Shown here in pieces: positions 59,680 to 64,000 of a DNA stretch of 64,000 bases; position 1 is the stretch's first letter; each line of letters starts with the position of its first letter. The position numbers and the translations under genes are program-made. The DNA is from Carboxylicivirga linearis (lineage in GTDB: Bacteria > Bacteroidota > Bacteroidia > Bacteroidales > Marinilabiliaceae). Where the stretch lies: positions 1 through 64,000 of the forward strand of contig NZ_JAGUCO010000019.1 in NCBI RefSeq assembly GCF_018271995.1, read 5' to 3'. The notes beneath the pieces were generated by a model that searched no databases, was not told where the DNA came from, and was given only the letters and a program-made list of their open reading frames with translations.

Positions 59680-62559
59680 TTATGCTTCAGTTTCGATGTT
59701 TATATTCACCAATGTACCGTTGGTTGATGAATCCTGTTGCTTGCGGTCATTCACTTCAAAAGTAATTTCCTTCCGGTATTTCTGCATTATCAAATCCATT
59801 CTTTTTTGTGTTAAATACATTCCTTTTCCGTTTGATTGAGTTGATGATTGATTGACTTTATCAGATAAGCCGACTCCATTATCGCTAATACAAATCCTTA
59901 ATTGATTTTGATTGATCTTAGTAATGGAAACATCGATTCTTCCCAATTCTTTTAATTCGGCAATGCCATGCAAAATTGCATTTTCGACAAAGGGCTGAAT
60001 CAGCATCACAGGAATTTCGGTATTATAAAGGTCAATAGCCGGATCAATCTCAATATGGAAGGTGAATTTATGTCGAAGGTGTTCGAGCTCCAGATATTTT
60101 TGAATGGTATCCAGTTCATTCTCCAGTGAAGTAAATTCTTCCTCGGCCTGATACAATACCTTACGCATTAACTTAGCAAAGCTGGATAAAAATAAGTTGG
60201 CCTTCTTGTTTTCGTTATGATTCACCAAGAACTGGATGGAGTTCATAGCATTAAATAAAAAGTGAGGATTCAATTGCGAACGCACAGCACTTATTTGCCA
60301 TTCCAGCTTTTGTCTTTGCATAGCTTCTTTACGTTTGATATTACGCGTAATTGCAATGCTAGCAACTACAATAATTGCAAAAACCAACAAAGCCACCAAA
60401 AGAACACTATACAGTGTTCTTTTAGAAATAGATGCTTCGTAGGCTGAGAAGTCGGTTTGTTGAATGATTTTCTTTACTTCATTTAAGAAGTGATCCAGAC
60501 CACTATCATCAATGGCTCCACTAAATATTATAATACCATCTGGATTAACTAGGAAATAAGGTAAGCCATATTCCATCTTAAATTGGTTTAGTTCATCAAT
60601 GCTCCAATCGGGATTAGAAACTAAAATACCTTTGGGTTGGTGTTCTTTAATGTATTCTTTAATCTTTTCTTCATCGGGTGTTACAAATACAGTAATTAGC
60701 TCAAATTGCTTATCATCCATCTCAGCTTTTAGCTTTTGATAAGCTTCCAGGGTTTTCTGCTCGTCTTCATATTCAATATTTATGAATAGTAATTGTATAT
60801 ATTTTCCTTTTAGATCATTGGTTGATAAATGCTTTCCATCGATTGTAGTAAAAGTTACTTCTGGCAATTTTTGGTTGGCCCCCAAATTAACCCGGTTAGC
60901 ATATAAATCATTTAAAAGGGTATAAAACTCCGATTGCCAATATTGCTTTTTATATTCCTGAAAAAGGTGATTACCAATTTGGGTATCGTTGCTTTTAAGG
61001 GCTTGCCAAACAATATCGGTTTGAGCCAGATATTTAGCTTCTCTTGATAGTAGCATCTCAGCCAGATAGAATTTCTCTTGTTCATGTAGGGTTCTGTTTT
61101 GATAATACCCTTTCATAATCAAGGCTTTTCTATATATATAATCTTTAACAACTGTTCGATTGTAAAAAGAAGTGATACAAGAGTGTATTGTTAAATCTAC
61201 ATCATTAAATAAAATTTCAAAAGAGGCAGGGTTTACATTGCCTTGATTGTGGTAGTAGTAATAATGTATTAGATGATTTAGGTTACCATAATATATATCT
61301 GCTTCTAAATGTTGATGTGCCCATTCGCTAATTTGCCCTTCAAATTTATCAATATAGGCAAGTTGTTCGTTGGTTTTTACCTCACATAATTGTTTTGTTT
61401 TATGTTCATCCCATTCCTTACTGATGTTGAGGTCGTGTTTTATTAGGTAATTCTTCAGTTTGTTTTTTAATGCACCTTTTCCTGTAAAATAGATACTATC
61501 GTTATTGATGTTTATGCTAATGCTATCTCCCGGTTCTAACAATAGATTACAAAAAGATGAATTACTAACAGGGCCGTCTTTTAGAACCATATTAAGGGCT
61601 ATGGGGCGCGACAAGTCTTGAGTGGTTGAATAGGTTTTTCCCTTTTTTAGGTCAATTCTCCATTTAAAAATGTCTCGCTCAATAAAATAGTTATTAATCA
61701 GATAAGCATTCAATTCGTTCCCTTTATAATCATCAGAAACATTTGCTATTAGCGTAACAGTTTTATGGGGTGCATAAGGTTGTATTGTAACAGCCTGATC
61801 CAATTTATATGAATCGGAAACTACTTTGTATGTTGACGAAAGACGGTATGATGTTTCTGAAGGCAGGCCTGTTTTATGAATCAAGGTTAATGTCCCTTTT
61901 ATATCTTCTTTTTCTAAATGACTTCCGTATGGGGTTTCCTCAGTTTTTTTAGAAAGCAAAATGCTGTCTGCTATAAATTGATAGTTTAATTTGTATTGGT
62001 TTTTATGTGAGGTGTTTAGATAGGACAGATTGCTTGTTTTTACATCTGGTACATTCCAGCAGGTAAAAACATTTTCAATCAACTTTTGTAATTTAATTTC
62101 ATGCTGCTGATAATACATTAACAATTGCATTTTTTTCAGCAAATCTTCTGCTGCAAAATCATTGCTTCGCTTTTGAACAATATCTTCCGGAAGATGTAGG
62201 TTAGAAATTTTTCTGTTTTTAGTTATCTGAAATGAAACAGGAATACGCAATAAAGGGGATTCAAACTCATTATAATAACCATATTGAGTGTCAAAATTTT
62301 TAGATGTATTGTTTGTTTTGTGACGATCTATTTGAATTTCCATTGAATACACTTCTTGCTTTAAGTCTTTAACATGAAAGGTGAACCAATAGATTTGCTC
62401 ATTATTAGCATCATCTAAATTCATGTATTTGCATTTATAAGAGAATGTATCTCCTTTTTTTAATCTTAAGGGAGGAAGTTTAGCATTTTGTGCCTGTATG
62501 CAAACAAACAGAGATAGAAAATAAACAAGTAAGCTTGTTTTTAGAATTAGGTTTTTCAT
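59680..62559 (-). CDS. LytS-type sensor histidine kinase with extracytoplasmic thioredoxin-like domain
   Basis: The 959-residue protein starts at 62559 with a signal peptide (ends CIQAQ), then about 530 residues of periplasmic beta-rich and helical sequence. A TlpA/AhpC-like thioredoxin fold follows (about residues 575-715: LPEVTFTTIDGKHLSTNDL, then LPYFLVNPDG). The usual CxxC position reads NIEYED, so it has no redox cysteines. A membrane helix (about 732-755) leads into a cytoplasmic His_kinase domain with LNPHFLFNAMNS (phospho-His), VENAILHG and DNGVGL. It belongs to the LytS family that acts with LytTR regulators. Confidence 0.9.
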   Translation of the reverse strand: MKNLILKTSLLVYFLSLFVCIQAQNAKLPPLRLKKGDTFSYKCKYMNLDDANNEQIYWFTFHVKDLKQEVYSMEIQIDRHKTNNTSKNFDTQYGYYNEFESPLLRIPVSFQITKNRKISNLHLPEDIVQKRSNDFAAEDLLKKMQLLMYYQQHEIKLQKLIENVFTCWNVPDVKTSNLSYLNTSHKNQYKLNYQFIADSILLSKKTEETPYGSHLEKEDIKGTLTLIHKTGLPSETSYRLSSTYKVVSDSYKLDQAVTIQPYAPHKTVTLIANVSDDYKGNELNAYLINNYFIERDIFKWRIDLKKGKTYSTTQDLSRPIALNMVLKDGPVSNSSFCNLLLEPGDSISININNDSIYFTGKGALKNKLKNYLIKHDLNISKEWDEHKTKQLCEVKTNEQLAYIDKFEGQISEWAHQHLEADIYYGNLNHLIHYYYYHNQGNVNPASFEILFNDVDLTIHSCITSFYNRTVVKDYIYRKALIMKGYYQNRTLHEQEKFYLAEMLLSREAKYLAQTDIVWQALKSNDTQIGNHLFQEYKKQYWQSEFYTLLNDLYANRVNLGANQKLPEVTFTTIDGKHLSTNDLKGKYIQLLFINIEYEDEQKTLEAYQKLKAEMDDKQFELITVFVTPDEEKIKEYIKEHQPKGILVSNPDWSIDELNQFKMEYGLPYFLVNPDGIIIFSGAIDDSGLDHFLNEVKKIIQQTDFSAYEASISKRTLYSVLLVALLVFAIIVVASIAITRNIKRKEAMQRQKLEWQISAVRSQLNPHFLFNAMNSIQFLVNHNENKKANLFLSSFAKLMRKVLYQAEEEFTSLENELDTIQKYLELEHLRHKFTFHIEIDPAIDLYNTEIPVMLIQPFVENAILHGIAELKELGRIDVSITKINQNQLRICISDNGVGLSDKVNQSSTQSNGKGMYLTQKRMDLIMQKYRKEITFEVNDRKQQDSSTNGTLVNINIETEA

Positions 62560-62636
62560 AAGTAACAATATTAATGAATAATTAGAATTATCACTTACCA
62601 AGCTGTCTATTTTACTGAATTATATTGGAGGTAAAC

Positions 62637-62668
62637 TAGAATTTGGTTAAGGTAGGTTAGAGTTTGGT
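62637..62668. promoter_or_regulatory. 21-bp-spaced direct repeat upstream of the kinase/LytTR operon
   Basis: TAGAATTTGGT (62637-62647) and TAGAGTTTGGT (62658-62668) are direct copies 21 bp apart, about 80-110 bp before the kinase start. LytTR proteins typically bind 9-bp direct repeats with this phase. Confidence 0.5.
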
Positions 62669-62791
62669 AATACAAGGATAAAAGAACTGGTTGACTCTAT
62701 GTATGGGTTACGATTATTTATGTTACTGGTATTTCAGCACGGTATATCCGAAAAAGAAGATAAAATTGACATAAAAGAGCAAATTCAAATT

Positions 62792-62893
62792 AGATACGCA
62801 TCTAAAGGTCGCGAGATGCATATCTAAAGGTATACCAGATGCGCATCTAATACCCCACGAGATGCGTATCTCATGAGGACGAGATGCGCATCA
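62792..62893. repeat. Array of five 12-bp near-palindromes (copy 2 of the interspersed family)
   Basis: Units close to AGATGCGCATCT start at 62792, 62814, 62837, 62860 and 62882, spaced 22, 23, 23 and 22 bp. Flanks and internal spacers are shared with the array at 11872: AAATTAGAT at the start, CTAAAGGT after copies 1 and 2, and GCGCATCATTTTT at the end. One unit is missing compared with that array. It sits in the 488-bp gap between larE and the kinase gene; the rest of the gap holds only the direct repeat at 62637 and AT-rich sequence. Confidence 0.9.
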
Positions 62894-63047
62894 TTTTTAA
62901 CTTTGATTAAAATCTTACGGAAAAGTATAAAAAAGACAATATCAAAAGGTGTAATCCTCCTACAAATATTTACCTCATTTGATTACACTCAATGCAATGG
63001 GTAAACTTATGTTATGGGGTAATGATTGCAATTAGTGTACAATAAAA

Positions 63048-63869
63048 TTACTCCCTTACCACTTTAAAACCCAAAGCCCGGTTTAGTTTGCCTGATATCA
63101 AACCTTCTTTGTCTATTTCAATATCAGTAAAGCCCCACTCCATAAAACTTGTTTTGAGTTTATTTGATAAGGCTATCAATTTTTCCATTTCTTCAGGTTG
63201 AACTTCCAGTTTGGCAACTCCTTTATAATATCGAACCCGGCAATCAGCAAAGCCATATGAGTTCAATAGGTTTTCACCAACTTCCACCATATTTAGTTTG
63301 TTAATGGTAATGGCTGTTCCGTAAGGAAAACGGCTGCTCAAGCAAGGTGAGGCAGGTTTATTCCATATTTTTAGGTTGTAATGACGGGCGATTGCTCTGA
63401 TGGTTTCTTTATTGATATTGCAATCCATCAACGGACTAAGGGCATTGTTTTCTTTGGCAGCTTCCAAACCCGGACGATAATCACCTTTATCATCGGCATT
63501 GTTACCATTAACCATTGTAAATTCAGGGTATTCCTCATTTCTGAGTTTTATCATGGCTTCGTACAGGAAGGTTTTGCAGAAATAACAACGATTGTCAGGG
63601 TTAGATGCATAATTGTTATCCACTATTGGGTCGGATTTAAGAATATGGTAAGAGATATCATACGACTCACAGAATTCAATAGCTTCCTGAAGGTCTTTTC
63701 GTTTTAAACTGGATGAATCCGAAATAACGGCCAGTACATCTTTTTTGTCTTTAAATAAACGAGCCATGTAGGCGACCAGACTGGAGTCAACACCTCCGGA
63801 AAGGGCAATCATAATCTGTTGATGATTCGAAAACCAGTTTTGTAACTCAGAAATTGATCTGTCTATCAT
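63048..63869 (-). CDS. larE: LarE family ATP-dependent sulfur transferase
   Basis: The 273-residue PP-loop protein has SGGVDSS at residues 24-30, which binds ATP, and family motifs CYFCKTFLY and KPASPCLSSRFPYGT. LarE adds sulfur to the nickel-pincer nucleotide cofactor used by lactate racemase and related enzymes. Three cysteines are conserved here, Cys95, Cys98 and Cys176. I recall that three-cysteine members hold a [4Fe-4S] cluster and so are not consumed, unlike the single-cysteine Lactobacillus type. larB, larC and larA are not in the window, though the left neighbourhood of this gene's promoter (beyond 64000) is unseen. Confidence 0.88.
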   Translation of the reverse strand: MIDRSISELQNWFSNHQQIMIALSGGVDSSLVAYMARLFKDKKDVLAVISDSSSLKRKDLQEAIEFCESYDISYHILKSDPIVDNNYASNPDNRCYFCKTFLYEAMIKLRNEEYPEFTMVNGNNADDKGDYRPGLEAAKENNALSPLMDCNINKETIRAIARHYNLKIWNKPASPCLSSRFPYGTAITINKLNMVEVGENLLNSYGFADCRVRYYKGVAKLEVQPEEMEKLIALSNKLKTSFMEWGFTDIEIDKEGLISGKLNRALGFKVVRE

Positions 63870-64000
63870 ATTAAATATCTCTTGTTTTGAAATAAGGTTT
63901 GTTGGAGCGGTTTGTTCAAAGATGTGATAAATCTCCTGTTTTATGTATAAATTATTGAAGAAATTTATCCTTATTAATTAAGTAGTATGTTGCCTGAATT
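63870..64000. other. Right edge, no gene seen
   Basis: The 131 bp upstream of larE hold no open frame, RNA or clear promoter match; larE control may lie beyond the window. Confidence 0.5.

Overview
The window looks like part of the chromosome of a low-GC, fermentative or anaerobic member of the Bacteroidota, probably close to the Marinilabiliales or Prolixibacteraceae. This is inferred from the sequence alone. The supporting features are a type IX secretion sorting domain at the left edge, a porT homologue directly after the menaquinone methyltransferase gene, a TamL-type lipoprotein, TTG/TTTG...TAnnTTTG promoters, few Shine-Dalgarno sequences, and NamZ-type cell wall enzymes.

Layout. Positions 1-21983 hold housekeeping and surface genes: a fasciclin-domain secreted protein, an alpha/beta hydrolase, a nitroreductase, purL, a thioredoxin-like protein, ubiE/menG-porT, a COG2509 flavoprotein, a SpoU-type RNA methylase, tamL, two head-to-head class II fructose-bisphosphate aldolases, a sodium symporter, an HhH protein, rpsU, a Xer recombinase and hpf. 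Positions 22004-35489 are the information-processing superoperon: tRNA-Tyr, tRNA-Gly, tuf, tRNA-Trp, secE, nusG, rplKAJL, rpoBC and a DUF3467 gene, with hairpins at several gene boundaries. Positions 35542-39600 encode NamZ and a NagZ-beta-lactamase-fold fusion, a cell wall recycling pair.

Positions 40544-56251 form the outstanding region, a 16-kb [FeFe]-hydrogenase locus. It contains two HydABC sets. Set 1 is hydC1-hydB1-hydA1 with a short HydB. Set 2 is hydD-hydB2-hydA2-hydC2 with a full-length HydB. Between them lies a signalling block of two divergent hydrogenase-like iron-sulfur proteins (one with a PAS domain), a SpoIIE/PP2C phosphatase, two GHKL ATPases, two DRTGG proteins, a PHP protein and a small thioredoxin-like ferredoxin. 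The parts fit an H2/redox-sensing switch built on a PP2C phosphatase and anti-sigma-like kinases, but no STAS antagonist, sigma factor or DNA-binding output is present. FNR-like palindromes lie in the locus's intergenic gaps. No hydEFG maturase genes are in the window.

Positions 56440-64000 are accessory: an AT-rich orphan membrane protein, a GH28 lipoprotein, a LytTR regulator with a sensor kinase that carries a thioredoxin-like domain lacking CxxC, and larE. Two related intergenic arrays of a 12-bp near-palindrome at 22-23 bp spacing (11872-11996 and 62792-62893) form a repeat family I do not recognise.
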